Assembly: GCF_011075055.1 (NCBI RefSeq)
Contig: NC_058150.1
Location: 1,736,001 to 1,800,000, forward strand
Direction: 5' to 3'
Origin: Mangifera indica
Taxonomy: Eukaryota; Streptophyta; Magnoliopsida; Sapindales; Anacardiaceae
DNA length: 64,000 nucleotides
This document shows positions 10,509 through 23,433 of this stretch, piece after piece (the stretch's first letter is position 1; every line of letters starts with the position of its first letter). The position numbers were made by a program, and so were the translations under genes. The notes beneath the pieces were generated by a model. That model saw only the letters and a program-made list of their open reading frames with translations, searched no databases and was not told where the DNA came from.

Positions 10509-10729
10509 TATTAATGAGACTAAAATGAAGGGATAACTCAGACAATACTTGTGTTTTTTGCATAGTTAGAAAAGTCTTTTATACAAGAAAAAATATATCG
10601 GTGTAACCATAGGAACTTACTTTGAAATTTAAGAGACAGAGAGAGTTCGAACTTTAAAAAAGAAAATTTTGTTATATTACTTTTACTGATTAAATCAAGA
10701 ACTAATTTATAATATGATTCACTTTTATA

Positions 10730-13700
10730 ATGGAGAATTTGAACCGATACAAAATGTTCATTATTAATGGAACTAAAATGAAAGGATAACTTAGACAATG
10801 TTTGTGTCTTTTGCATAAATAGCAAAGTCTTTTATAAAAGAAAAAATATCGGTGTAACCAGAGGAACTTATTTTGAAGTTTAAGAGGCAGAGAGAGTCCA
10901 AACTTTAAAAAAGAGAATTTTGATATGTTACTTTTACTGATTAAATCAAGAACTAGTTTATAATATGATTCAGTTTTATAATGAAGACCTTGAACCCATA
11001 TAAAATGTCCATTATTAATAGGACTAAAATGAAGAGATAACTCAAACAATACTTGTTTCTTTTGCATAGATAGCAAAGTCTTTTATACAAGAAAAAATAT
11101 ATCAGTGTAACCGTAGGAACTTACTTTGAAATTTAAAAGGTAGAGAGAGTCCGAACTTTAAAAAAAAAGAATTTTGATATGTTACTTTTACAGATTAAAT
11201 TAATAACTAATTTATAATATGATTCAGTTTTATAGTGAAGACCTTGAACTGATATAAAATGTTCATTATTAATGGGACTAAAATGAAGGGATAACTCAGA
11301 CAATGCATGTGTCTTTTGCATAGATAGCAAAGTTTTTTACACAAAAAAAAATATATCAGTGTAACCATAGGAATTTACTTTGAAATTTAAATGATTCAGT
11401 TTTATAATGAAGATCTTGAACCAATATAAAATGTTCATTATTAATGGGACTAAAATGAAGGAATAACTTAGACAATACTTGTGCCTTTTGCATAGATAGC
11501 AAAGTCTTTTATACAAGAAAAAATATATCGGTATAACTATAAGAACTTACTTTGAAATTTATGAGACAGAGAGAGTCTAAACTTTAAAAAAGAGAATTTT
11601 GATATGTTACTTTCGCTGATTAAATCAAGAACTAGTTTATAATATGATTCAGTTTTATAATGAAGACCTTGAACCGATATAAAATGTTCATTATTAATGG
11701 GACTAAAATGAAAGGATAACTCGGACAATGCTTGTGTCTTTTGCATAGATAGCAAAGTCTTTTATACAAGAAAAAATATATCGGTGTAACCATAGGAACT
11801 TACTTTAAAATTTAAGAGGCAGAGAAAGTCCGAACATTAAATTAGAGAATTTTGATATGTTACTTTTACTGATTAAATCAAAAACTAGTTTATAATATGA
11901 TTCAGTTTTATAATGAAGACCTTGAACCGATATAAAATGTTTATTATTAATGGGACTAAAATGAAAAGATAACTCAAACAATGCTTGTGTCTTTCGATAA
12001 GATAGCAAAGTCTTTTATACAAGAAAAGATATATCGGTGTAACCATAGGAACTTACTTTGAAATTTAAGAGGCAGCGAGAGTCCGAACATTAAAATAGAT
12101 AATTTTGATATGATACATTTACTGATTAAATCAAGAACTAGTTTATAATATGATTATGTTTTATAATGAAGACCTTGAATCGATATAAAATGTTCATTAT
12201 TAATGGGACTAAAATGAGGGGATAACTCAGACAATGCTTGTGTCTTTTGCATAGATAGAAAAGTTTTTTATACAAGAAAAAATATATCGGTGTAACCATA
12301 GGAACTTACTTTGAAATTTAAGAGGCAGAGAGAGTCTGAACATTAAATTAGAGAATTTTGATATATTACTTTTAAAAATTAAATCAAGAACTAATTTATA
12401 ATATGAGACAGTTTTATAATGAAGACCTTGTACCGATATAAAATGTCCATTATTAATGGGACTAAACTGAAGGGATAACTCAGACAATGCTTGTGTCTTT
12501 TGCATAGATAGCAAAGTCTTTTATACAAGAAAAAATATATCGGTGTAACCATAAGAACTTACTTTGAAATTTAAGAGGCAGAGAGAGACCGAACTTTAAA
12601 AAAGAGAATTTTGATATGTTACTTTTACTAATTAAATCAAGAATTAGTTTATAATATGATTCAGTTTTATAATGAAGACTTTGAACCCATATAAAATGTC
12701 CATTATTAATGGGACTAAAATGAAGGGATAACTCAAACAATGCTTGTGTCTTTTGCATAGATAGCAAAGTCTTTTATACAAGAAAAAATATATTAGTGTA
12801 ACCATAGGAACTTACTTTGAAATTTAAGAGGCAAAGAGAGTCTGAACTTTAAAAAAGAGAATTTTGATATGTTACTTTTACAGATTAAATTAAGAACTAA
12901 TTTATAATATGATTCAATTTTATAATGAAGACCTTGAACTGATATAAAATGTTCATTATTAATGGGACTAAAATGAAGGGATAACTCAGACAATGCATGT
13001 GTCTTTTGCATAGATAGCAAAGTTTTTTATACAAGAAAAAATATATCAGTGTAATCATAGGAACTTATTTTGAAATTTAAGAGGTAGAGAGAGCCCAAAC
13101 TTTAAAAAAAATAATTTTGATATGTTAGTTTTACTGATTAAATCAAAAACTAGTTTATAATATGGTTCAGTTTTATAATGAAGACCTTGAACCAATATAA
13201 AATATCTATTATTAATGGGACTAAAATGAAGGGATAACTCAGACAATACTTGTGTCTTTTGCATAAATAGCAAAGTCTTTTATACAAGAAAAAATATATC
13301 GGTGTAACCATTGGAACTCACTTTGAAATTTAAAAGGCAGAGAGAATCCGAACATTAAAAAATAGAATTTTGATATGTTACTTTTACAGATTAAATCAAG
13401 AACTAGTTTATAATATGATTCAGTTTTATAATGAAGACCTTGAACCGATATAAAATGTCCATTATTAATGAGACTAAAATGAAGGGATAACTCAAACAAT
13501 GCTTGTGTCTTTTGCATAGATAGCAAAGTCTTTTATACAAGAAAAAATATATCAGTGTAACTATAGGAACTTACTTTGAAATTTAAGAGGCAGAGAGAGT
13601 CCAAACTTTAAAAAAGAGAACTCTGATATGTTACTTTTACAGATTAAATCAAGAACTAATTTATAATTTGATTCAGTTTTATAATAAAGACCTTGAACCG

Positions 13701-16700
13701 ATATAAAATGTTTATTATTAATGGGACTAAAATGAAAGGATAACTCAGACAATGCTGATGTCTTTTGCATAGATAGCAAAGTCTTTTATATATTAAAGAT
13801 ATATCGATGTAACCATAAGAACTTACTTTGAAATTTAAGAGACAGTGAGAGACCGAACTTTAAATTAGAGAATTTTGATATGTTACTTTTACTAATTAAA
13901 TCAAGAACTAGTTTATAATATGAGACAGTTTTATAATGAAGTCCTTGTACCCATATAAAATGTCCATTATTAATGGGACTAAAATGAAGGGATAACTCAG
14001 ACAATGCTTGTGTCTTTTGCATAGATAGCAAAGTCTTTTATACAAGAAAAAATATATTGGTGTAACCGTAAGAATTTACTTTGAAATTTAAGAGACAGAG
14101 AGAGACCGAACTTTAAAAAAGAGAATTTTGATATGTTACTTTTACTAATTAAATCAAGAACTAGTTTATAATATGATTCAGTTTTATAATGAAGACTTTG
14201 AACCCATATAAAATGTCCATTATTAATGGGACTAAAATGAAGGGATAACTCAAACAATGCTTGTGTCTTTTTCATAGATAGCAAAGTCTTTTATACGAGA
14301 AAAAATATATTAGTGTAACCATAGGAACTTACTTTGAAATTTAAGTGGCAGAAAGAGTCCGAACTTTAAAAAAGAGAATTTTGATATGTTACTTTTACAG
14401 ATTAAATCAAGAACTAATTTATAATATGATTCAATTTTATAATGAAGACCTTGAACTGATATAAAATATTCATTATTAATGGTACTAAAATGAAGGGGTA
14501 ACTCAGACAATGCATGCGTCTTTTGCATAGATAGCAAAGTTTTTTATACAAAAAAAAATATATCAGTGTAATCATAGGAACTTACTTTGAAATTTAAGAG
14601 GTAGAGAGAGTCCGAACTTTAAAAAGGAGAATTTTGATATGTTAGTTTTACTAATTAAATCAAAAACTAGTTTATAATATGGTTCAGTTTTATAGTGAAG
14701 ACCTTTAACCGATATAAAATATCCATTATTAATGGGAGTAAAATGAAGGGATAACTCAGACAATACTTGTGTCTTTTGCATAAATAGCAAAGTCTTTTAT
14801 ACAAGAAAAAATATATCGGTGTAACCATAGGAACTTACTTTGAAATTTAAAAGGCAGTGAGAATCCGAACATTAAAAAATAGAATTTTGATATGTTACTT
14901 TTACAGATTAAATCAAGAACTAGTTTATAATATGATTCAGTTTTATAATGAAGACCTTGAACCGATATAAAATGTCCATTATTAATGAGACTAAAATGAA
15001 GGGATAACTCAAACAATGCTTGTGTCTTTTGCATAGATAGCAAAGTCTTTTATACAAGAAAAAATATATCAGTGTAACCATAGGAACTTACTTTGAAATT
15101 TAAGAGGCAGAGAGAGTCCAAACTTTAAAAAAGAGAAGTATGATATATTACTTTTACAGATTAAATCAAGAACTAATTTATAATATGATTCAGTTTTATA
15201 ATGAACACCTTGAACCGATTTAAAATGTTTATTATTAATGGGACTAAAATGAAAGGATAACTCAGACAATGTTTGTGTCTTTTGCATAGATAGCAAAGTC
15301 TTTTATATAAGAAAAGATATATCGTTGTAACCATAAGAACTTACTTTGAAATTTAAGAGGCAGAGAGAGACCGAACTTTAAATTAGAGAATTTTGATATG
15401 TTACTTTTACTAAGTAAATCAAGAACTAGTTTATAATATGAGACAGTTTTATAATGAAGACCTTGTACCCATATAAAATGTACATTATTAATGGGACTAA
15501 AATGAAAGGATAACTTAGACAATGCTTGTGTCTTTTGCATAAATAGCAAAGTCTTTTATACAAGAAAAAATATATCGGTGTAACCATAAGAATTTACTTT
15601 GAAATTTAAGAGGCAGAGAGAGACCGAACTTTAAAAAAGAGAATTTTGATATGTTACTTTTACTAATTAAATCAAGAACTAGTTTATAATATGATTCAGT
15701 TTTATAATGAAGACTTTGAACCCATATAAAATGTCCATTATTAATGGGACTAAAATGAATGGATAACTCAAACAATGTTTGTGTCTTTTGCACAGATAGC
15801 AAAGTCTTTTATATAAAAAAAAATATATTAGTGTAACCATAGGAACTTACTTTGAAATTTAAGAGACAGAGAGAGTCCGAACTTTAAAAAAAAGAATTTT
15901 GATATGTTACTTTTACAGATTAAATCAAGAACTAATTTATAATATGATTCAATTTTATAATGAAGACCTTGAACTGATATAAAATGTTCATTATTAATGG
16001 TACTAAAATGAAAGGATAACTCAGACAATGCATGTGTCTTTTGCATAGATAGCAAAGTTTTTTATACAAAAATAAATATATCAGTGTAATCATAGGAACT
16101 TACTTTGAAATTTAAGAGGTAGAGAGAGTCCGAACTTTAAAAAAAAGAATTTTGATATGTTAGTTTTACTGATTAAATCAAAAACTAATTTATAATATGG
16201 TTCAGTTTTATAATGAAGACCTTGAACCGATATAAAATATCCATTATTAATGGAACTAAAATGAAGGGATAACTCAGACAATACTTGTGTCTTTTGCATA
16301 AATAGAGAAGTTTTTTATACAAGAAAAAATATATCGGTGTAACCATAGGAACTCACTTTGAAATTTAAAAGGCAGAGAGAATCCGAACATTAAAAAATAT
16401 AATTTTGATATGTTACTTTTACTGATTAAATCAAGAACTAGTTTATAATATGATTCAGTTTTATAATGAAGACCTTGAACCCATATAAAATGTCCATTAT
16501 TAATGGGACTAAAATGAAGGGATAACTCAAACAATGCTTGTGTCTTTTGCATAGATAGCAAAGTCTTTTATACAAGAAAAAATTTATCAGTGTAACCATA
16601 AGAACTTACTTTGAAATTTAAGAGGCAGAGAGAGTCCAAACTTTAAAAAAGAGAAGTCTGATATGTTACTTTTACAGATTAAATCAAGAACTAATTTATA

Positions 16701-18915
16701 ATATGATTCAGTTTTATAATGAAGACCTTGAACCGATTTAAAATGTTTATTATTAATGGGACTAAAATGAAAGGATAACTTAGACAATGCTTGTGTCTTT
16801 TGCGTAGATAGCAAAATCTTTTATATAGGAAAAGATATATCAGTGTAACCATAAGAACTTACTTTGAAATTTAAGAGGCAGCGAGACTCCGAACATTAAA
16901 ATAGATAATTTTGATATGTTACATTTACTAATTAAATCAAGAACTAGTTTATAATATGATTATGTTTTATAATGAAGACCTTGAATCGATATAAAATGTT
17001 CATTATTAATGGGACTAAAATGAAGGGATAACTCGGACAATGCTTGTGTCTTTTGCATAGATAGAAAAGTTTTTTATACAAGAAAAAATATATCGGTGTA
17101 ACCATAAGAACTTACTTTGAAATTTAAGAGACAGAGAGAGTCCGAACATTAAAATAGAGAATTTTGATATGTTACTTTTGCAGATTAAATCAAGAACTAA
17201 TTTATAATATGAGACAGTTTTATAATGAAGACCTTGTACTGATATAAAATGTTCATTATTAATGGGACTAAAATGAAGGGATAACTCAGACAATGCTTGT
17301 GTCTTTTGCATAGATAGCAAAGTCTTTTATACAGGAAAAAATATATCAGTGTAACCATAGGAACTTACTTTGAAATTTAAAAGGCAGAGAGAGTACGAAC
17401 TTTAAAAAAGAGAATTTTGATATATTACTTTTACTAATTAAATTAAAAACTAGTTTATAATATGATTCAGTTTTATAATGAAGACCTTGAACCGATATAA
17501 AATGTTCATTATTAATGGGACTAAAATGAAGAGGTAACTCAAACAATGCATGTGTCTTTTGCATATATAGCAAAGTTTTTTATACAAGAAAAAATATATC
17601 GGTGTAACTATAAGAACTTACTTTAAAATTTAAATGATTCAGTTTTATAATGAAGATCTTGAACCGATATAAAATATTCATTATTAATGGGACTAAAATG
17701 AAGGAATAACTCAGACAATGCTTGTGTCTTTTGCATAGATAGTAAAGTCTTTTATACAAGAAAAAATATATCGGTGTAACCATAAGAACTTACTTTGAAA
17801 TTTATGAGGCAGAGAGAGTCTAAACTTTAAAAAGGAGAATTTTGATATATTACTTTCGCTAATTAAATCAAGAACTAGTTTATAATATGATTCAGTTTTA
17901 TAATGAAGATCTTGAACCGATATAAAATGTTCATTATTAATGAGACTAAAATGAAAGGATAATTCAGACAATGCTTGTGTCTTTTGCATAAATAACAAAG
18001 TCTTTTATACAAGAAAAAATATATCGGTGTAACCATGGGAACTTACTTTGAAATTTAAGAGGCAGAGAGAGTCCGAACATTAAAATAGAGAATTTTGATA
18101 TGTTACTTTTACATATTAAATCAAGAACTAATTTATAATATGAGATTGTTTTATAATGAAGACCTTGTACTGATATAAAATGTCCATTATTAATGGGACT
18201 AAAATGAAGGGATAACTCAGGCAATGCGTGTGTCTTTTTCATAGATAGCAAAGTCTTTTATACAAGAAAAAAATATATCGATGTAACCATAAGAACTTAC
18301 TTTGAAATTTAAGAGGCAGAGAGAGTCCGAACTTTAAGAAAGAGAATTTTGGTATGTGACTTTTACTTATTAAATCAAGAACTAGTTTATAATATGATTC
18401 AGTTTTATAATAAAGACCTTGAACCGATATAAAATGTTCATTATTAATGAGACTAAAATGAAGGGATAACTTAGACAATGCTTGTGTGTTTTGCATAAAT
18501 AGCAAAGTCTTTTATACAAGAAAAAATATATCGGTGTAACCATAGGAACTTAATTTGAAATTTAAGAGGCAGAAAGAGTCCTAACTTTAAAAAAGAGAAT
18601 TTTGGTATGTTACTTTTACTTATTAAATCAAGAACTAGTTTATAATATGATTATGTTTTATAATGAAGACCTTGAACCGATATAAAATGTTCATTATTAA
18701 TAAGACTAAAATGAAGAGATAACTCAGACAATACTTGTTTCTTTTGCATAGATAGCAAAGTCTTTTATACAAAAAAAAATATATCGGTGTAACCATAAGA
18801 ACTTACTTTGAAATTTAAGAGGCAGAGAAAGTCCGAACTTTAAAAAAGAGAATTTTGATATGTTACTTTTACTGATGAAATCAAGAACTAGTTTATAATA
18901 TGATTTTATTTTATA
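10730..18915 (-). repeat. Promoter-derived satellite array, 253-bp unit, about 33 extra copies
   Basis: Tandem direct repeats with a 253-bp period; equivalent positions fall at 12514, 12767, 13020, 13273, 13526, 13779, 14031, 14284 and so on. Each unit contains, on minus, upstream DNA (ending TATAAACTAGTTCTTGAT), a tail with a purine/pyrimidine run (GGCAGAGAGAGTCCGAAC on plus), the TATA box, the start codon and about ten codons of the membrane protein gene (ATGAACATTTTATATCGG) before joining the next unit at AATGAAG. The rest of the gene is not included. Two units have the same 81-bp internal deletion (near 11380 and 17627). Period 253 is not a multiple of three, so there is no continuous protein. 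Confidence 0.93.
12515..16814 (-). repeat. Six-monomer higher-order repeat within the satellite
   Basis: Monomer variants a-f recur in order with a spacing of about 1518 bp. Variant a ends at 12767, 14284 and 15802; b at 13020, 14537 and 16055; c at 13273, 14790 and about 16308; d at 13526, 15043 and 16561; e at 13779, 15296 and 16814; f at 14031 and 15549. Variants are told apart by shared differences: c alone translates with EPYYKLVFDLISKTN, b with KIESYYK, d with KFYFLMFGFSLPFK or a close variant. The third copy lacks f and is followed by the variant also seen at 12010-12261. Total 17 monomers. Confidence 0.85.
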
Positions 18916-21181
18916 ATTCAATTCGGTATATATATGAATATTGACTTATCTAAAATTTGACCTAATTTGATAAATTCATTGAGCAAAAAAATATTTAAAA
19001 CCAATAATTTGTAATTGGTTTTTTTATCTATGTAAAGAAATGTTAATTGTTTAATTAATATATTTGAAATTATGTTTCATATGCAATATATTTAAAAAAT
19101 ATGGTAAATATTTCATACTGTTCAAAAAATCTGTAATGATTTGATTATTAGTTAAACTGGGTAAATCGTAACTAATTCGATAACTAATCTTGTTCAAAAA
19201 ATACTAATGTTTATATAATTAAATAACTATTGCATAATACAATATGAAAAATATTATAGATTTACTATTTCTAATACTAGTTATATATAAACCGGGTTTT
19301 TTTTTTTTGTGTTTAAGGGAGATTACAACCTAAGCTTGAATCATTGCAATGCTATTCTAAAATAATAAAATTATGTGCACACATCTTTTTATAATTAAGT
19401 CTGGATATATGCTTAACTTTTAACTTCTCTTTCTTAAAAGTTGGTATTTCGTTCCTTTATGTGTTGCTTTTTTGTTTAGGGTGCTTTATCTATTGCTTTT
19501 TTGTTTAGGGCTTTATGTGCACACATCCCTTTGCTTAACTGCTCCTTACTTTTTTGTTCCTCGCATGGTGCTTCGCCATTTTTTCCCTCTTTAATAAGAG
19601 TCAATATGATGATGATTGTTTTTGGTTACACTTTTGTTTTGATTGTTTTTTTTAAATAATTTGAGTATATTGATAATATATATATTTATATAATTAAATA
19701 ATTTTAAATTAAAATAAAATAATATCTAATTATATTTTATTTCTATATAATTATATAAAAAAATTATATACATAATATTTTTTTAAAAAATCAGATAAAA
19801 AAATTAGTTAAAAAAATTTTATACACAATTTATATATATAATTTTATATATAAATAATAATATATTATTATATAATTAAATAATTTTAAATTATAAATAA
19901 ATAAATATTTAATTATATAATAATATATTATTATTTATATATAAAATTATATATATAAATTGTACACGAAATGAGATTACATTATAACGCTTTAATGGTG
20001 GAGAGAGAAAGTCAGCAAAATGAGATTACTTTACTGAACAGTTTAAAGCCATCTAATAATATTATCACTCCCAACCACCTAAAGACTTCGCTGACGCATT
20101 TTATTGTAATTATAATTTTTATCTCATCGGATGAGATATTATATGATTTTATGTATAAAAAAATATAAATATAAATTTTTTATGATATTTTTAAATTAAT
20201 TTTTAATTTATCTAATTTAATATTATAAAATCAATCAATTAAATCTGAAAATTAGTTTGATTAATTCTATTTCAAAAGAGTGATTGGATTTGGGTAAGGT
20301 TTCTCATTGTCAAAAAAAAAAAACTACAGTGTTCAGTTCATTGGCTCAAGTCAAACTTCTTTCTTTTTTAAAGTAAGATGACAAGTTAGAATTTATGAAA
20401 AAAAAAAATGACAAGTTAGAATTTGTGAAAAATTAAGAGATAAAAGCTTAGAGATCAAATTTTATTCTGTTTTTCTTTTATACGTATCTATTTGTTCATA
20501 AGAAGAAAACGAGATAATATTTGAATATTATCTTTTTTTGAATGATTTATTTTTAGGATAGTTTGGAGTTCTCATACACTTAAGAACTTAATCTCTTAAA
20601 TAATTCTTTAGCAATACTATGTGAATGTAATTTAGTACACAAATAATATATTATATTTATCTTTAATTTAAAATTATTTAATCACAAATTTTTTAAAAGA
20701 TCTATGGTTATTATTCTTAGGGAACACAAAGGTGATCCTAAGAAAATCTTAAGAGTAGTCTATGAAACATTATGGAAAAGGTTTCTAATATTAGAGTAAG
20801 TCTACACTAATATAGTGTTTAAATCATGGATTAGTTTTTTTACTTGTTAGGATTACAATTTTTTCTTAAGTGTTAAAATAAGAGATAAAGTTTATGAATT
20901 TGTATCGTGTAACATTTTTTCATAATAATAACTTGAGCAATATTATATGTACATATTTTTTATACATAATCATTTCATAATTGGGTATTACTTTATATTT
21001 AATTAAAATTATCTAATTGTATAATAACACATTATCTATATACCTAAATTATGTAAAAAAAAAATATATACATATAATTTTATTATAATAATTAACTTAT
21101 CCACTCTAAAAGTATTAATTTTAAACTTTATTTATAGCATTGATGTGACTTTGGAATTTATTGTTTTGCTAATAAAAGAAA
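18916..21181. other. AT-rich intergenic spacer, unit B
   Basis: No gene seen. From about 19500 it matches 5150-6640 in unit A with many small differences (for example GAGAGAAAGTCAGCA near 20000 and 5630). It contains the palindromic MITE 19822-19966 and AT-rich low-complexity DNA; 18930-19300 is additional sequence without a counterpart in unit A. Confidence 0.55.
19822..19966. mobile_element. Palindromic AT-rich MITE
   Basis: Nearly perfect inverted repeat: arms from ACACAATTTATATATA at the left to its complement at the right, with a centre around TTTTAAATTATAAATA. A diverged copy sits at the matching place in unit A (5441-5578). Confidence 0.65.
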
Positions 21182-21735
21182 GGGATATTAATTAAAATAG
21201 ACAAAAAATTTTCCGCTTAAACTTTTTTAGGTAAACGCATAATAGTTTTACTTTTATAAGCAAATTTTTTTGTAACTCCAAAAATACCCTCTCAGCTCTA
21301 TATGCGTAAGCGTTGGAAGGAAGGTTTGAGTGCGTGGGTGCGTGCAGAGTGCACGCGGTGCGTGTGCGATGCGTTCACAATGCGTGCACAGTGCGTGTAC
21401 AGTACGTGTGCAGTGTGTGCACATACTGTGCACAATGCATATATTATATATATAAAAAATATTATATATATTTATTATATTATAATATTATATATATATA
21501 ATATATGTACTGTGCACTGTGCGTGCACTGTGCATGCACTGCACATGCACTACACGTACCGCGCGCACTCCGCACGCACCCATGCACTCAAATCTTCTTT
21601 CCAGTGCCTACGCATACAAGGCTGAGAGGGTACTTTTGGAGTTACAAAAAAATTTGCTTATAAAAGTAAAACTATTGTGCGTTTGCCTAAAAAAGTTTAA
21701 GCGGAAAAATTTTTGTTCATTTTAATTAATATTCC
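21182..21735. mobile_element. Foldback MITE of Mutator (MULE) type, 554 bp
   Basis: Ends are GGGATATTAATTAAAAT and its near complement, with long arms of roughly 240 bases each: about 130 bases of almost perfect pairing (including TTCCGCTTAAACTTTTTTAG), then a looser GC-rich zone of TGCGTGCA-type repeats, and an AT-rich centre of TATATA. A 9-bp direct duplication TAAAAGAAA flanks it (21173-21181 and 21736-21744), the size typical of Mutator-like elements. The same site is single and uninterrupted in unit A at 6626-6634. It encodes no transposase; open frames through the arms read only cysteine-rich low-complexity peptide. Confidence 0.88.
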
Positions 21736-22401
21736 TAAAAGAAATAATAGTTATATATTACTGTGAGCTATTAATAAATAAGTATAAAATTTGGAATTTT
21801 CAACATTGTTTGAAATTGTTTATACCGATTTAAATTCCTGTTTTATAGTGTATTAAAATAAACTTATTATATAGAAAATTCTTTAGGAATTACAAATAAA
21901 TTCATCATCTAATTTTTAGGGTTCTGACACTCACAAATTGTTGTTCTTAAAAATAAAATTGAACTTGAAATTATGATTCAGCCATGCATGAAACTTATTG
22001 AATCATGAAATTTTTCAATTGGGAGTTTCACAAATTATATCTAAATTTTTATTTTTATTTTTAACTTTATATTTTGGTACGCTGCATTAGACTTAGTAAG
22101 GAACATATTCAAAACATTCTAAGAAAGCTCTCGATGATAGAAATAAAAAATGAAGAAAAAGTTTTAAATAATGAATGCATAGCAAAAACTAACATCAGAT
22201 TTATTCTTTTTTTGGCTTATGGGAATAGTAATATAATTTGAAGTAAATGTGTTACATAAAAATCTATAATGGAATACATATGCCAGATTTTCTCGCCATG
22301 GATTTCGTCTGACGAGTGAGCAATAAGATGACTAACCAAGCCATCTTACAGAGATAAAAGATCGATGAGAGCCAGTAATAGAAGTATAACTTTAATGCAA
22401 T
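21736..22401. other. Intergenic spacer 3' of the expansin gene
   Basis: Matches 6640-7620 of unit A. No gene seen. It includes the transcription end side of the expansin on minus. Confidence 0.5.
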
Positions 22402-23349
22402 CTACCTGAAGTTCTTGCCCTCGAAAGTTTGGCCAAACTGCCAGTTTTTGGGCGCAACATGCCATGAAGTTGAGTATCTTCCATCACTTGTTTTAACTCT
22501 GAAGCTCAGTGACTCTCCAGTCAACCTTGCATCAGTCTCCCACTTCTGACCCCAATTTCTTCTCAATTCTGTCCATTTCAGCTTGTCATCGCCCTTCACT
22601 AGCACACTAACAACCTCTCCAGCGCCTCCCACGTTCCATACTGAGACAAGATTGAAGTAGGGGTTCCCAGTAATGGTAAATCGAATGCCTCCTTTCTTCT
22701 GGCATGGAACTCTGCAATAGTATTCAAACAAGTCAGAAAACTTCATTTAATGGAAGATTGATTATGTCAAAATGGATGAAAGAGACCTTCGATATTCAAC
22801 TGGGACAATGCCAGCTTTGTATTCAGCAATATGAGAGAATGCCGGGTAGGCTATGTCAAAATGTTCACGAGGTGGATTACACCAGCCTCCATTGTCATTT
22901 GGAAGATTAAAGTTTGGTGGGCAATGGTTTGTGGCCGTGACAAAGAGAGATGGCTGTCCACGCTTGCACCATTGTGGGCTATCAGTGCACTTAATCTCAT
23001 AACAGGCACCACAAGTCTGACCGTTATTAAACAAAGCTGAACTCAATGCTGCTGTTTCCATGCCATAGCCTTGTGCAGATACATCATCATAACCGCAAGC
23101 TCCACCTATAATCATAAAAATTAAACTTTAGAACTACAACAAATAGTCCATAGAACCACAGACAATAAGAAGAATGATGCAATATTGGGTACCGAATGAT
23201 CTTGAGTCTCCCTCATAAAAAGTAGCATGAGCCCTCTTCCATGGACCAGGCTTAATATTTGGCTTATGTCGAGCATAGGTAAGGCAATCCAACAACATGA
23301 AAGCGAAGCACAGTAATATGATTGACAAGGCTCTTCGTGGGAATGCCAT
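22402..23349 (-). CDS. Alpha-expansin, three exons, intact
   Basis: Exons on minus are 23349-23193, 23105-22787 and 22711-22402 with GT-AG borders, joining to 786 bases and 261 residues. Alpha-expansins are secreted, pH-dependent wall-loosening proteins without known lytic activity. Visible hallmarks: an N-terminal signal peptide ([20 protein letters not shown]), HATFYEG, GGACGY, the cysteine set of the first, GH45-like domain ([10 protein letters not shown]), GGWCNPP followed by the HFD motif, PVEYRRVPC, and a second domain with WNVGGAG and [31 protein letters not shown] has two fewer glycines than the common [20 protein letters not shown] and departs from the usual form, so the loop is atypical. 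It is the only complete expansin among three copies here. Confidence 0.93.
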
Positions 23350-23425
23350 TATGCTGATAGAAAAATGTTCTACAAGTAGGTTTTGCTTGTATCTTAGTTT
23401 ACTATATTGCAGAATATTTCACAGA

Positions 23426-23433
23426 TTTATATA
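23426..23433 (-). promoter_or_regulatory. Likely TATA box of the expansin gene
   Basis: TATATAAA on minus about 80 bases upstream of the ATG, kept at the same distance in the broken unit C copy near 35410. Confidence 0.45.

Noticed and set aside
10730..18915. CRISPR-like array
   Set aside because: The whole 253-bp unit repeats with no unique spacers, and the DNA is plant nuclear.
10538..18921. About thirty minus-strand open frames of 65-124 codons
   Set aside because: They are register-shifted readings of one 253-bp non-coding satellite unit, not separate genes.
21302..21625. Cysteine-rich 107-codon open frame and its partner frames
   Set aside because: It lies wholly in the arms and loop of the foldback MITE; the cysteine content comes from TGTGCA/TGCGTG repeats.
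22402..22746. Treating the expansin third exon as a standalone 114-codon gene starting at MKFSDLFEY
   Set aside because: That start lies in intron 2; a clean three-exon model explains all of the sequence.
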